Assembly (NCBI RefSeq): GCF_003383615.1
Contig: NZ_QNUL01000016.1
Coordinates: 82,504-146,503, forward strand
DNA length: 64,000 nucleotides
Origin: Dyadobacter luteus
GTDB taxonomy: Bacteria > Bacteroidota > Bacteroidia > Cytophagales > Spirosomataceae
Direction: 5' to 3'
This document shows positions 8,336 through 16,016 of the stretch, piece after piece. The position numbers were made by a program, and so were the translations under genes. Every line of letters begins with the position of its first letter. Position 1 is the stretch's first letter. A model generated the notes under the pieces. It was not told the origin of the DNA. It saw nothing but the letters and a program-made list of their open reading frames with translations, and searched no databases.

Positions 8336-8662
8336 TCAAGATATCGGATCGGGAATAGGATCTGTTGTTCCTGTTCCCTCAGTACCCGGCTTATTCGTGA
8401 ATTTGGCGTACAAATCTTTGAGGAAAGACTCGGCATCCGGGAAATTCGTTTTCAGCGCTTCCGAACCTTTCGTTTTAAGTTCATCGAAATATTCCGGCGC
8501 TTTATCTATAGCCCCCTCAGCTTCTGCTTTAAGATCGTTTGCTTTATTTTTCAGATCTTCCAAAAGTTTCTCTCCTTCTTCAGTCTGCAGATATTTGTGG
8601 GCGGCTACACCGGCAGCTGCGCCAAGGATAAATGTGGCAAGGTGTTTTGCGTTAATGCTCAT
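8336..8662 (-). CDS. YtxH-domain protein
   Basis: 108 residues. A short glycine/alanine-rich hydrophobic N-terminal segment (FILGAAAGVAAHKYL, about 11-25) is followed by a charged, helical, coiled-coil-like region (EEGEKLLEDLKNKANDLKAEAEG) and a Pro/Thr-rich tail. This is the usual YtxH pattern, found in many stress-induced small proteins of Bacteroidota and Firmicutes without a defined biochemical activity. Monocistronic by position. Confidence 0.75.
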   Translation of the reverse strand: MSINAKHLATFILGAAAGVAAHKYLQTEEGEKLLEDLKNKANDLKAEAEGAIDKAPEYFDELKTKGSEALKTNFPDAESFLKDLYAKFTNKPGTEGTGTTDPIPDPIS

Positions 8663-8827
8663 AGTTTCTGGTGTTTTAGTTGATTACGTATTTAAAGTTA
8701 ACGATGATACTCTTCAAAAGAAACAGAATCAGCAAGTTATACATCAACGGTCAAAAAATGATGCCAAATATAAGCTTGGAAGGATCGGCCATCAGAATAA
8801 AAGAAAACTGACAGCCGATCGTGAAAT

Positions 8828-9559
8828 TTATTTAATCTCAAAAGCCGCCTGCATGCGGTAGCTTACCTTGATTTTCTGATAAGATAAATCACTATCCTGA
8901 ACTGCATCTGCAGATTCTGCCATGGCACGCATATTGGTTTTCATGAACATAGGCTGAGGATACTGAATATTTTCATCCAACTCACGGATTTCTAAAACCT
9001 GACCCAGTTTTTGATCAACAGCAGCCACAAGGTAGGTAGCTTTTTCTTTGGCAGCTTTCAATGCGTCAATTTTCACCTGCTTTTTGAATTCCTCTCTTTT
9101 AGAATGATCCACACGGCCTACATTAGCATACTGAACTCCACGGCTTTCAACCTTTGACAAAATCCCATCCAGCTTTTCAGCACTGTTTACTTTCAGCTCA
9201 TATTGTTTTGCTTCCAGAAACGTAGCCGGCTTTTTCTTTTTATCAACATAATTCTGATAGCCTCCTACTCCACTGATTGACAGCGCTTCTTTAGGTAATC
9301 CCGCATCTGCAACTGCTTTAATCAGTTGTTTTTCCAAAGTGCTGATAATCACTTTGTCTTTTTGATTTTTCTCATCATTGAAATATTCCTTCAGTGATAT
9401 ATTGAAATAAATTTCGTCCGGTACAACCTCAATTTCAGCAAAACCGGCTACTTCAATTTTACGTGTTGGTGCCAGCTGTTGTACTGTGGCAGTTTGAGCA
9501 AATGATGATTCTAAAGCTGCTCCGAATAATAATGCGCCTAACAAAACTACTTTTTTCAT
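8828..9559 (-). CDS. SIMPL (DUF541) domain exported protein
   Basis: 243 residues from ATG 9559, which places a proper signal peptide (MKKVVLLGALLFGAALESSFAQ) at the N-terminus; the frame open to 9628 adds a non-signal stretch and is rejected. The domain begins with IEVAGFAEIEVVPDEIYFNI, a close match to the opening strand of SIMPL/DUF541, and contains ALKAAKEKATYLVAAV near the end. Periplasmic or outer-membrane-associated homologues bind to the envelope and have been linked to oxidative stress and signalling, but no reaction is known. Confidence 0.85.
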   Translation of the reverse strand: MKKVVLLGALLFGAALESSFAQTATVQQLAPTRKIEVAGFAEIEVVPDEIYFNISLKEYFNDEKNQKDKVIISTLEKQLIKAVADAGLPKEALSISGVGGYQNYVDKKKKPATFLEAKQYELKVNSAEKLDGILSKVESRGVQYANVGRVDHSKREEFKKQVKIDALKAAKEKATYLVAAVDQKLGQVLEIRELDENIQYPQPMFMKTNMRAMAESADAVQDSDLSYQKIKVSYRMQAAFEIK

Positions 9560-9778
9560 GGCTTGATTAAATAAATGATATTGATAACTAAACTGTGTAC
9601 TTACAGCATTTACGTGCCAAAACGACACAAGTAACGACTTATTGCAAACACAACAGTTTGATATCTTATTGCAGGGGAAGTTTAAAAGGCAGATTGTGAA
9701 TAATTGTTAAATGGTGCTTCAACCCCTGTTTTGTAATGTATCATGTTCACTTTGCACACATAACGCTTCAATTTTATT

Positions 9779-9811
9779 AAAAAAAAGACGCCCAGGTCAA
9801 ACCAGGGCGTC
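9779..9811 (-). terminator. Terminator of the MarR-family gene
   Basis: Minus-strand stem GACGCCC (9811-9805) with GGGCGTC (9793-9787), followed leftward by a run of seven Ts on the minus strand. It lies 27 bp past the stop at 9838. Confidence 0.8.
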
Positions 9812-9837
9812 CAAAAATACATTTATAAGATTCTGTT

Positions 9838-10272
9838 TTAACTGAAATTATTATAGATCGAATCCATAATACGGACAAAATGCTGGTAATCCGTTTCTTC
9901 CAGGTCTCCCCATCCCTTTCTTCTGATTTCAGCCACAACAGGAAATGCTTTGTCATAAAGCTCGTTTCCTTTATTTGTCAAAAATAAGTTAAACTTTCTC
10001 CTGTCGCCGGCCGCCGCAGTCCTCTCCACAAAGCCTTTCTTTTCAAGCAAATCAACAATACGCGTTACAGTAGGAGGATCTTTGAAGGTAAGTTCTGCCA
10101 GCTCATTCTGGCTTACACCCGGTTGCCTGCGTATATGATCTGTAAGTACCCACTGATCCACAGTTAGATCAAACCCAGCCTCATTCAACTGTTTTTGGAG
10201 GGCATTACGTATTTTCTTAATAGTCGTATCGATCTTAAAAAAATAAGCCCGGTGATCCGATTGATGTGTCAT
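9838..10272 (-). CDS. MarR-family transcriptional regulator
   Basis: 144 residues, a typical MarR length. The winged helix is seen in QPGVSQNELAELTFKDPPTVTRIVDLLEKKGFVERTAAAGDRRKFNLFLTNKG (about 52-105), including the DRR of the wing. N- and C-terminal helices form the dimer interface. Ligand and targets are unknown: no transporter or enzyme is adjacent in the same operon. A near-palindrome TTGGT-CT-ACTAA at 10323-10334, 51 bp upstream of the start, could be its own operator. Confidence 0.88.
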   Translation of the reverse strand: MTHQSDHRAYFFKIDTTIKKIRNALQKQLNEAGFDLTVDQWVLTDHIRRQPGVSQNELAELTFKDPPTVTRIVDLLEKKGFVERTAAAGDRRKFNLFLTNKGNELYDKAFPVVAEIRRKGWGDLEETDYQHFVRIMDSIYNNFS

Positions 10273-10322
10273 ATTCTATATGTGTGTTGTGTCTTCTGAA
10301 CGTACATATGACCTCATAATTA

Positions 10323-10334
10323 TTGGTCTACTAA
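10323..10334. promoter_or_regulatory. Possible MarR operator (near-palindrome)
   Basis: TTGGTCTACTAA is a 12-bp near-perfect dyad (TTrGT-N2-ACTAA) upstream of the MarR gene. MarR proteins usually bind 14-20 bp dyads close to their own promoters. Inference only. Confidence 0.25.
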
Positions 10335-10384
10335 CAATTGACGTACAAAAGTTCTCTGATTTTTCCTTTTATGATTACATAGCA

Positions 10385-10416
10385 CAGCGGGACGCCTGTT
10401 ATAAGACATCCCGCTG
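10385..10416 (-). terminator. Stem-loop downstream of ppc
   Basis: CAGCGGGA (10385-10392) pairs with TCCCGCTG (10409-10416), 23 bp after the ppc stop. There is no clear T run on the minus strand, so termination may be weak or the hairpin may only protect the 3' end. Confidence 0.5.
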
Positions 10417-10438
10417 AATTATGTTTGAACGTGATTCT

Positions 10439-13024
10439 CTACGCAGAATTCCGGGCAGCATTAATGATTCCAAACATGGCACGCATAATCAGTTGGTTAT
10501 ACGTTTCGACGTCAACCGGCAGATTCTTGGGATCCTCCGACAACATCTGTAGGGCATATTGTTGTATGGTGATCAGCGGAAGTACAATACGTTCTCTCAC
10601 CTTAATCGATGCCTTCGTTACGTTATTGCTATCAAGCAATTCCTTCTGTTCCGAAACGTCGAGAAGTGTCTCCAGTGTGAGCCGGAATTCTTCATACATT
10701 TTATCCCAAAACGCGCGGTACTCTTCTTCGTCACGCAGATATTTTGTAGCAGGGAAGAAGGCTTTTGACAGAGACTGCATAGAGTTCTCAATCAATGTCC
10801 TGAAGAACAAAGACTTCTTATATAACTTTTTGATAGATTCCTTTTTGCCAGCTTCGTCCATGCGGGTAATCGCCGTTCCGAAACCGTAGAAACCCGGTAC
10901 ATTCTGTTTCATCTGTGCCCAGGATCCAACAAACGGAATAGCACGCAGATCTTCAAACTTCAATCCTTCGTCACCATTTCCACGTTTTGTGGGGCGACTT
11001 CCAATATTGGTTTGTCCATAGAAGCGCAGAGGCGTCTTTTTATCCAGATACCTCACAAACATCGGATGATTCTTCAGATCCAGATAGGACTCATAAGCCA
11101 CTTCTGCCATCTCTTCTATCAGCGCTTTGTCTTCTTCATTCAGTTCTTCCTCTTTCCGGCTTCCTCTGAACAAGTGATTTTCCAAACCAGCTGTGAACAA
11201 TCTTTCCAGATTATACATAGCGGTGGTAACTGTACCATAGTTGGAGCTGATCGTTTGCCCCTGAACTGTCAATTGAATCTCTTTGTCTTCAATATCCTTG
11301 CCCAGCGACGAATAAAAATTGTGGTTATTACCACCACCACGTGCAGGAGGTCCTCCACGTCCGTCGAAGAACGTCACCTTGATTCCAAATTCGCGGGAAA
11401 CCTTAGTCAGTTCTTCCTTTGCTGTATATATCGACCAGTTAGCTCTCAGATATCCACCATCTTTGGTACCATCAGAGAAACCTACCATAATCGTCTGGTG
11501 ATTTTCTCTACCTTTCAAATGAGCTCTGTAATAGTCATTTTCATACAGAACACGCATAATACCCGGCGCATTCGCAAGGTCATCTACCGTTTCAAACAAC
11601 GGCACAATATCCAGATCCAGCTTTCCATCCTTATCTGCAATCAGGTTTTTACCCAATGCCACCACTTCCATTACATTAAGTGCCGACTGGTTATTACTGA
11701 TCACATAACGGTGTGCTCCCTGCTCGCCATTCTTTTCCTGAATGGTTTTGATCGCAGAAATTGAGCCGAGAATATCCTTCGTAAGTTCATCCTCATAATC
11801 TTCAATACGCAACGGAATATTCAAAGACAACAGCAAGTCTATTTTCTTGGCCTCGTCCCAGCTTTCGTAGTCGCTGTATTTCAGCAAAGGTATTTTTGTT
11901 TCAAGTCGTTTCAATATATCCGCCCATGCCTTGGTATGCTTGCGGCTATCCTGACGAACATCCAGGCTCGCAAAGAAGAAACCGAAGATGTTAAGTTTCA
12001 AAATAAACTTATCAAGCAGCTCTACGAATAATCCCTGGTGTTTGGTAATCAGTACCTCTCTTGCTTTAAGCAACTCATCGATCAGTTCCTGCGCATCCGA
12101 ATAACCTTCCTCGAATGGACCAAAGATTGTGCTGTTCATCTTGCGCTCAGCAATATTGATCGCATCATCCACGCCTTTGAATGTCAGCCTTCTTTTCAGC
12201 TGTCTGATATCTCTGTAATAACCTCTGAGCAATGTTTCGCGCAAACGTGCTGCCACCTGAAGCGTTGTTTCAGGATTCACAAATGGATTACCGTCGCGGT
12301 CACCTCCCGGCCAGAAACCAAGTCGGAAAAGATTCGGATAAGGCCAGTCGTGCGCACTCATTCCCAAACCATCTATCAGCTTCATCAGAATAGACGGGAT
12401 AGCATCGTAGTACACATTCTCCAGAAACCAGCATAAGCTGACGGCCTCATCAAATGGAGTTGGTTTCTCGTGATTGATAAATGCTGTTTTACCCAATTGA
12501 AGCAGAAGCTGATTTACCTCAGTAAAATCATTCTCCTTGATCGCATCTTCCAGATCATTAATGATACCAAGTACCTTTCCTGAATAAAATTGGGTAGGGT
12601 GAGCTGTCAATACAATCCTTACACTGAAATCCTGCAACTTAGTCAGTAATTTCTTTTTAAGCACATCGCTGTCAACACGTTCCGTCAGATAACTTACAGA
12701 TCCTTTTCCTGTAAGATCATGTGTCTGATCAAAAGCTGCGTCTTCCACAGAGTCAAAAAGTACGACCTGTCGTTCGATGTACTGGATAAACGCGAACAGA
12801 AGATCAGTGCGCTCTTTGGGTGTGGCAGTCTCCAGTAATTCTTCAAAAAAATTCTCAATAATCTGCCTTGGCGATTTTCCCTCCTGAAACCCTACTTCGC
12901 TTTGTTGCGTGAGCAATGGTAGCAGAGAACCTGTCTGAAAGATCCCTCTGTAAGGCAAACTAAGAAAAAGACTATTGAAAATATTGTACTTCGTTACTAC
13001 GGAATCTTGAAAACTATTATTCAT
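10439..13024 (-). CDS. ppc: Phosphoenolpyruvate carboxylase
   Basis: 861 residues, somewhat shorter than enterobacterial forms (about 880) and normal for Bacteroidota. The catalytic TAHPTQ (His142) and the active-site loop DGRGGPPARGGG (about 550-561) are intact, as are FWPGGDRDGNPFV and KRGNGDEGL. It carboxylates phosphoenolpyruvate to oxaloacetate in the cytosol, replenishing the TCA cycle. The C-terminus reads ARNSA rather than the nearly invariant RNTG/QNTG of most PEP carboxylases. It is transcribed as the last gene of a leftward run (rpsU, xerC, ppc) but with a 67-bp gap after xerC, so may have its own promoter. Confidence 0.95.
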   Translation of the reverse strand: MNNSFQDSVVTKYNIFNSLFLSLPYRGIFQTGSLLPLLTQQSEVGFQEGKSPRQIIENFFEELLETATPKERTDLLFAFIQYIERQVVLFDSVEDAAFDQTHDLTGKGSVSYLTERVDSDVLKKKLLTKLQDFSVRIVLTAHPTQFYSGKVLGIINDLEDAIKENDFTEVNQLLLQLGKTAFINHEKPTPFDEAVSLCWFLENVYYDAIPSILMKLIDGLGMSAHDWPYPNLFRLGFWPGGDRDGNPFVNPETTLQVAARLRETLLRGYYRDIRQLKRRLTFKGVDDAINIAERKMNSTIFGPFEEGYSDAQELIDELLKAREVLITKHQGLFVELLDKFILKLNIFGFFFASLDVRQDSRKHTKAWADILKRLETKIPLLKYSDYESWDEAKKIDLLLSLNIPLRIEDYEDELTKDILGSISAIKTIQEKNGEQGAHRYVISNNQSALNVMEVVALGKNLIADKDGKLDLDIVPLFETVDDLANAPGIMRVLYENDYYRAHLKGRENHQTIMVGFSDGTKDGGYLRANWSIYTAKEELTKVSREFGIKVTFFDGRGGPPARGGGNNHNFYSSLGKDIEDKEIQLTVQGQTISSNYGTVTTAMYNLERLFTAGLENHLFRGSRKEEELNEEDKALIEEMAEVAYESYLDLKNHPMFVRYLDKKTPLRFYGQTNIGSRPTKRGNGDEGLKFEDLRAIPFVGSWAQMKQNVPGFYGFGTAITRMDEAGKKESIKKLYKKSLFFRTLIENSMQSLSKAFFPATKYLRDEEEYRAFWDKMYEEFRLTLETLLDVSEQKELLDSNNVTKASIKVRERIVLPLITIQQYALQMLSEDPKNLPVDVETYNQLIMRAMFGIINAARNSA

Positions 13025-13091
13025 AGTGGAGTGACAAAATTTTATTTGGAGACTTCAAATTACGAGCAAAGATAACCCTAAAAAATCGGTT

Positions 13092-13964
13092 TTAAGCCTT
13101 GGGGTGAGCTTGCTGATGTGTTTTTTTGAGTTTTTCTATTGAATTATGCGTATAGATCTGAGTGGCAGCGAGGTTCGTATGTCCCAGTAATTCCTTTATC
13201 GCATTGAGATCCGCCCCGCGATTGAGCAGATGTGTGGCATAAGTATGACGCAGTACGTGCGGGCTTTTTTGCTGCAGGGTAGTAACAGCAGATAAGTATT
13301 TTTTAACAACCCTTTGGATAAATACAGGATAGGCTGCCTTGCCGCTGTCCGTAATAATGAGTGCGTTGGTATCCTCATCAGGCGCGCGTACAACCATGTA
13401 CTTTGCCAACAGATCAATCACAGAAGCTGAAACCGGAATAAGCCGCTCTTTAGCTCTTTTCCCAAGCACCCTGATGGTTTTAGCTCGCAAATCGACATGA
13501 GAAGTTTCCAATCCCAGTATTTCCGACAGACGGATTCCTGAGCCATACAGTAACTCCATAATGAGTTTGTCGCGTAGTCCTGCATCATCTTCCGGGAAAA
13601 CTGCTGCTTCGAAAAGTAGCTCCATCGCTTTCTCTTCCACATATACAGGCAGTTTCTTTCTTGTTTTAAGAACAGAAAGCATTTTGGAAGGATCTTGCTT
13701 CACCAATCCTTTTTTTCTCAAAAAACCGTATAAGGATCTCAGTGAAGCTATTTTTCGATTGACAGAAACCGGACTCAACCCATCTTCCATCAGCTTCACA
13801 ACCCATGACCTGAGCATAGCAGGGCTCGCAGTATCAGGCTGTGCTATTTCATACTGATCAAGCAAAAACTTTGAAAACTGCTCCAGATCCGTTTTATAAG
13901 AGCTGATGGTATGTTCGCTGCTTCGCTTTTCAAACTCTAATGATTCCAGATAGGCATTTATCAT
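13092..13964 (-). CDS. xerC: Tyrosine recombinase XerC/XerD type
   Basis: 290 residues from ATG 13964; the frame can be extended five codons to a TTG at 13979, but that codon directly abuts the rpsU terminator hairpin. The N-terminal SAM-like core-binding domain (5-85) precedes the catalytic domain with GSGIRLSEILGL (Arg), GKRAKERLIP (Lys), HVLRHTYATHLL (His-x-x-Arg), GHTN (His) and the nucleophile Tyr in TQIYTH. Length and place next to rpsU mark it as the housekeeping recombinase that resolves chromosome dimers at dif, not a phage integrase. Confidence 0.9.
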   Translation of the reverse strand: MINAYLESLEFEKRSSEHTISSYKTDLEQFSKFLLDQYEIAQPDTASPAMLRSWVVKLMEDGLSPVSVNRKIASLRSLYGFLRKKGLVKQDPSKMLSVLKTRKKLPVYVEEKAMELLFEAAVFPEDDAGLRDKLIMELLYGSGIRLSEILGLETSHVDLRAKTIRVLGKRAKERLIPVSASVIDLLAKYMVVRAPDEDTNALIITDSGKAAYPVFIQRVVKKYLSAVTTLQQKSPHVLRHTYATHLLNRGADLNAIKELLGHTNLAATQIYTHNSIEKLKKTHQQAHPKA

Positions 13965-13973
13965 AACCCGAAC

Positions 13974-14010
13974 ATACAAAAAAGAGCTGCCCTGTACAAG
14001 GCAGCTCTTT
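13974..14010 (-). terminator. Terminator/attenuator between rpsU and xerC
   Basis: An 11-bp perfect stem, AAAGAGCTGCC (13981-13991) with GGCAGCTCTTT (14000-14010), is followed on the minus strand by six Ts. It ends about ten bases before the xerC ATG, so it either separates rpsU from xerC or attenuates read-through. Confidence 0.85.
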
Positions 14011-14079
14011 CGATTTATTATATATAACAGGATATAACAATCCCGTCAAATACCTTCAACAGAAAACAATTCCTGAGAA

Positions 14080-14274
14080 CTAGTCTTCCAGATGACCGTA
14101 TGTTTTTTCTTTGTATACTGCACGCAAAATTTCGAAACGACGCTTTACAGATGGTTTTTCGAAAGCAGTACGAGCACGAAGCTGGCGCATTGTACCAGTT
14201 CTTTCAAATTTCTTTTTGTAACGCTTAAGAGCGCGGTCAATCGATTCGTTGTCTTTAATGTTTATGATAAGCAT
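14080..14274 (-). CDS. rpsU: 30S ribosomal protein S21
   Basis: 64 residues from ATG 14274 (the frame is open further upstream but S21 begins MLIINIKDNESIDRALKRYKKK). The basic sequence RTGTMRQLRARTAFEKPSVKRR and the length fit bS21. It sits on the platform of the small ribosomal subunit near the anti-Shine-Dalgarno end of 16S rRNA; in Bacteroidota that end is sequestered, which fits the lack of Shine-Dalgarno sites in this window. Leading gene of the rpsU-xerC pair. Confidence 0.95.
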   Translation of the reverse strand: MLIINIKDNESIDRALKRYKKKFERTGTMRQLRARTAFEKPSVKRRFEILRAVYKEKTYGHLED

Positions 14275-14374
14275 GCTTACTAAATATAATGTTCTTTGAA
14301 TAGTTTTCTGAAACGGACTGCAAAGGAAAGACATATCATTCAGAAAATCAAGAAAGCAAGCATTAAAATTAGGA

Positions 14375-14382
14375 TATTTTTG
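14375..14382 (+). promoter_or_regulatory. -7 element for the Ppx/GppA gene
   Basis: TATTTTTG fits TAnnTTTG and lies 48 bp upstream of ATG 14430. No good -33 TTTG is seen at the usual distance. Confidence 0.35.
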
Positions 14383-14429
14383 CATATTGTCCCTTGTAAA
14401 CAAAGGATTTAACGAATTTCAGCACGACA

Positions 14430-15365
14430 ATGAGTTCCAGACTGGCCATTATTGATTTAGGAACCAATACATTTCATTTACTGATCGTTGAACAAAACGG
14501 TTCTTCGGTAACCACACTCTTTCGTGAAAGCAGACCTGCCCGTATAGGTTTGGGGGGAATTAATAAAAGGATTATTACTGAAGAAGCGATAGAACGGGCG
14601 CTGGAAGTACTGCAATTTTTTCGTGAACAACTGAATGCTTTTTCGGTTCCTCAGGATAAAGTTTTGGCTTTCGGAACCAGTGCCATCCGTAATGCGGATA
14701 ATAAGGATCAGTTTTGCGAGACAATTTTCGAACAGACAGCAATTCCGGTTACAGTTATTGATGGTAATCAGGAGGCTGAATATATTTATAAAGGCGTTCG
14801 CTATGGCACCAAACTAGGATCCGCTCCCTCCCTGATCATGGATATCGGAGGTGGCAGCGTGGAATTTATTATCGGCAATGAAGACCAGATATTTTGGAAA
14901 CAGAGTTTTGAAATTGGCGGTCAACGATTGATGGAAAAATACATGACCAGCGATCCCCTGCCGGAAGGGAACAAGAAAAAGCTATACAACTATCTGGACG
15001 ATCAGCTTATTCCACTTGCCAATGCTATCCACCAATATGCGCCTCAGAAAATCGTGGGCTCTTCAGGCACTTTCGATACATTGGTTGACATCGACTTTCA
15101 GCATCGCACAGGTCAATGGCCTCCAAAAGCTCAAACTGATTTCAGCTTATCTCCGGAAGAATTTTACAGAGCTTATGAACTGATTTTAGCCGGAAACCAT
15201 GATGAGAGGATGAACATTCCCGGTATGATCCCTCTGCGGGTAGACATGATTGTGGTTGCGATGTGTCTGGTAGATTTTGTTTTGAGGCGTCATCAAATCA
15301 GAGAGATTCAGGTTTCTTCATATGCCTTGAAGGAGGGGGTGTTGGCTTCTTTATTAGGAAATTAA
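14430..15365 (+). CDS. Ppx/GppA-family phosphatase (exopolyphosphatase-like)
   Basis: 311 residues, corresponding to the ASKHA-fold catalytic domains only; the C-terminal HD-like domain of E. coli Ppx is absent, as in many short Ppx forms. Visible are IDLGTNTFHLLI near the N-terminus (phosphate-1 loop), FGTSAIRNADN, and MDIGGGSVEFII (phosphate-2 loop). Members hydrolyse terminal phosphate from polyphosphate or from pppGpp; which one applies cannot be told here. No ppk gene is adjacent. It is divergent from rpsU and tandem with the antitoxin gene, 66 bp downstream. Confidence 0.85.
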   Translation: MSSRLAIIDLGTNTFHLLIVEQNGSSVTTLFRESRPARIGLGGINKRIITEEAIERALEVLQFFREQLNAFSVPQDKVLAFGTSAIRNADNKDQFCETIFEQTAIPVTVIDGNQEAEYIYKGVRYGTKLGSAPSLIMDIGGGSVEFIIGNEDQIFWKQSFEIGGQRLMEKYMTSDPLPEGNKKKLYNYLDDQLIPLANAIHQYAPQKIVGSSGTFDTLVDIDFQHRTGQWPPKAQTDFSLSPEEFYRAYELILAGNHDERMNIPGMIPLRVDMIVVAMCLVDFVLRRHQIREIQVSSYALKEGVLASLLGN

Positions 15366-15431
15366 ATACAATTGACTCATCCTTTTCGGGTATATAAATT
15401 GTATCTTAGATTAATAAAAGCGAAGAAAAGT

Positions 15432-15632
15432 ATGACAACCTTAACAATTAACACCGAAGATAAAGAAGTTCTGAAAGCTGTTAAGGCACTTCTGAAAGGA
15501 TTCAAGGTATCTTATGAGGAAAAAACTGAGGATCCTTATAATTCGGAATTTATTGCCAAAATTGAAAAAAGCAGGCAAGATGTCAGAGATGGAAACACGG
15601 TTAAAGTGGACCTCGATGATATATGGAAGTAG
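15432..15632 (+). CDS. Antitoxin of a YoeB-type toxin-antitoxin pair (DUF2683-like)
   Basis: 66 residues from ATG 15432; the longer frame from 15372 adds an unlikely N-terminus. The protein is small and charged, begins MTTLTINTEDKEVLKAVKALLKGF and ends in a disordered, acidic tail VDLDDIWK, the usual plan of antitoxins that pair with Txe/YoeB toxins in Bacteroidota. The last four codons overlap the toxin start (ATG 15623), giving classic translational coupling. Antitoxin would neutralise the toxin and with it repress the operon. Confidence 0.65.
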   Translation: MTTLTINTEDKEVLKAVKALLKGFKVSYEEKTEDPYNSEFIAKIEKSRQDVRDGNTVKVDLDDIWK

Positions 15633-15882
15633 AATACACGTCAGAAGCTGTAGAGGATCTTAAGTATTGGAAGAAGCATAATAACACTATCCTTCTACAG
15701 CGTATTCGCCAGCTTATTGAATCTATCAGTGAAACTCCTACCAGGGAATTGGCAAACCTGAACCCCTAAAACACAACCTTACTGGTTGCTGGTCAAGGAG
15801 AATCAATAAAGAACATCGAATTGTTTATGAAGTAGTCGACAGTAAAATTTATATCCTCTCCCTGAAAGGTCATTACAAATAA
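15623..15882 (+). pseudogene. Txe/YoeB-family mRNA interferase toxin, frameshifted
   Basis: ATG 15623 overlaps the antitoxin stop. Frame 1 reads MEVEYTSEAVEDLKYWKKHN and on to ...SISETP, then stops at 15767-15769. From 15745 a second frame reads GIGKPEPLKHNLTG, CWSRRINKEHRIVYEVV and IYILSLKGHYK to a stop at 15880-15882. This is the full C-terminal half of YoeB with the RNase residues (Glu/Arg of the SRRIN-EHR segment and the terminal His-Tyr). Adding one T after CCT at 15739 would restore a continuous 86-residue YoeB with the usual TPYQGIGKPEP join. So a single-base deletion, or a sequencing error, splits the toxin. Confidence 0.85.
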
Positions 15883-15954
15883 TTGGAATAGTCGATCTTT
15901 ATTTCTCTCCTACTCTTCCTGAACTGATTCTCTGCCTTTCATCCATTACTATAG

Positions 15955-15983
15955 TTGTCATACAAATCAATTACGTACTTTTG
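15955..15983 (+). promoter_or_regulatory. Promoter of the zinc metalloprotease gene
   Basis: TTG at 15955-15957 and TACTTTTG at 15976-15983 are separated by 18 nt. Expected transcription start is near 15990, giving a leader of about 27 nt to ATG 16017. Confidence 0.5.
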
Positions 15984-16016
15984 CGGATTATTTAACCACA
16001 TATCTGCAAACCAAAT

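Noticed and set aside
11012..11764. 250-codon plus-strand frame inside ppc
   Set aside because: Fully antisense to the conserved PEP carboxylase frame; Cys/Phe/His-rich composition without domain resemblance.
13092..13964. Tyrosine recombinase as a sign of an integrated element
   Set aside because: Length, motifs and position by rpsU fit housekeeping XerC; no att-like repeats, tRNA or phage genes nearby.
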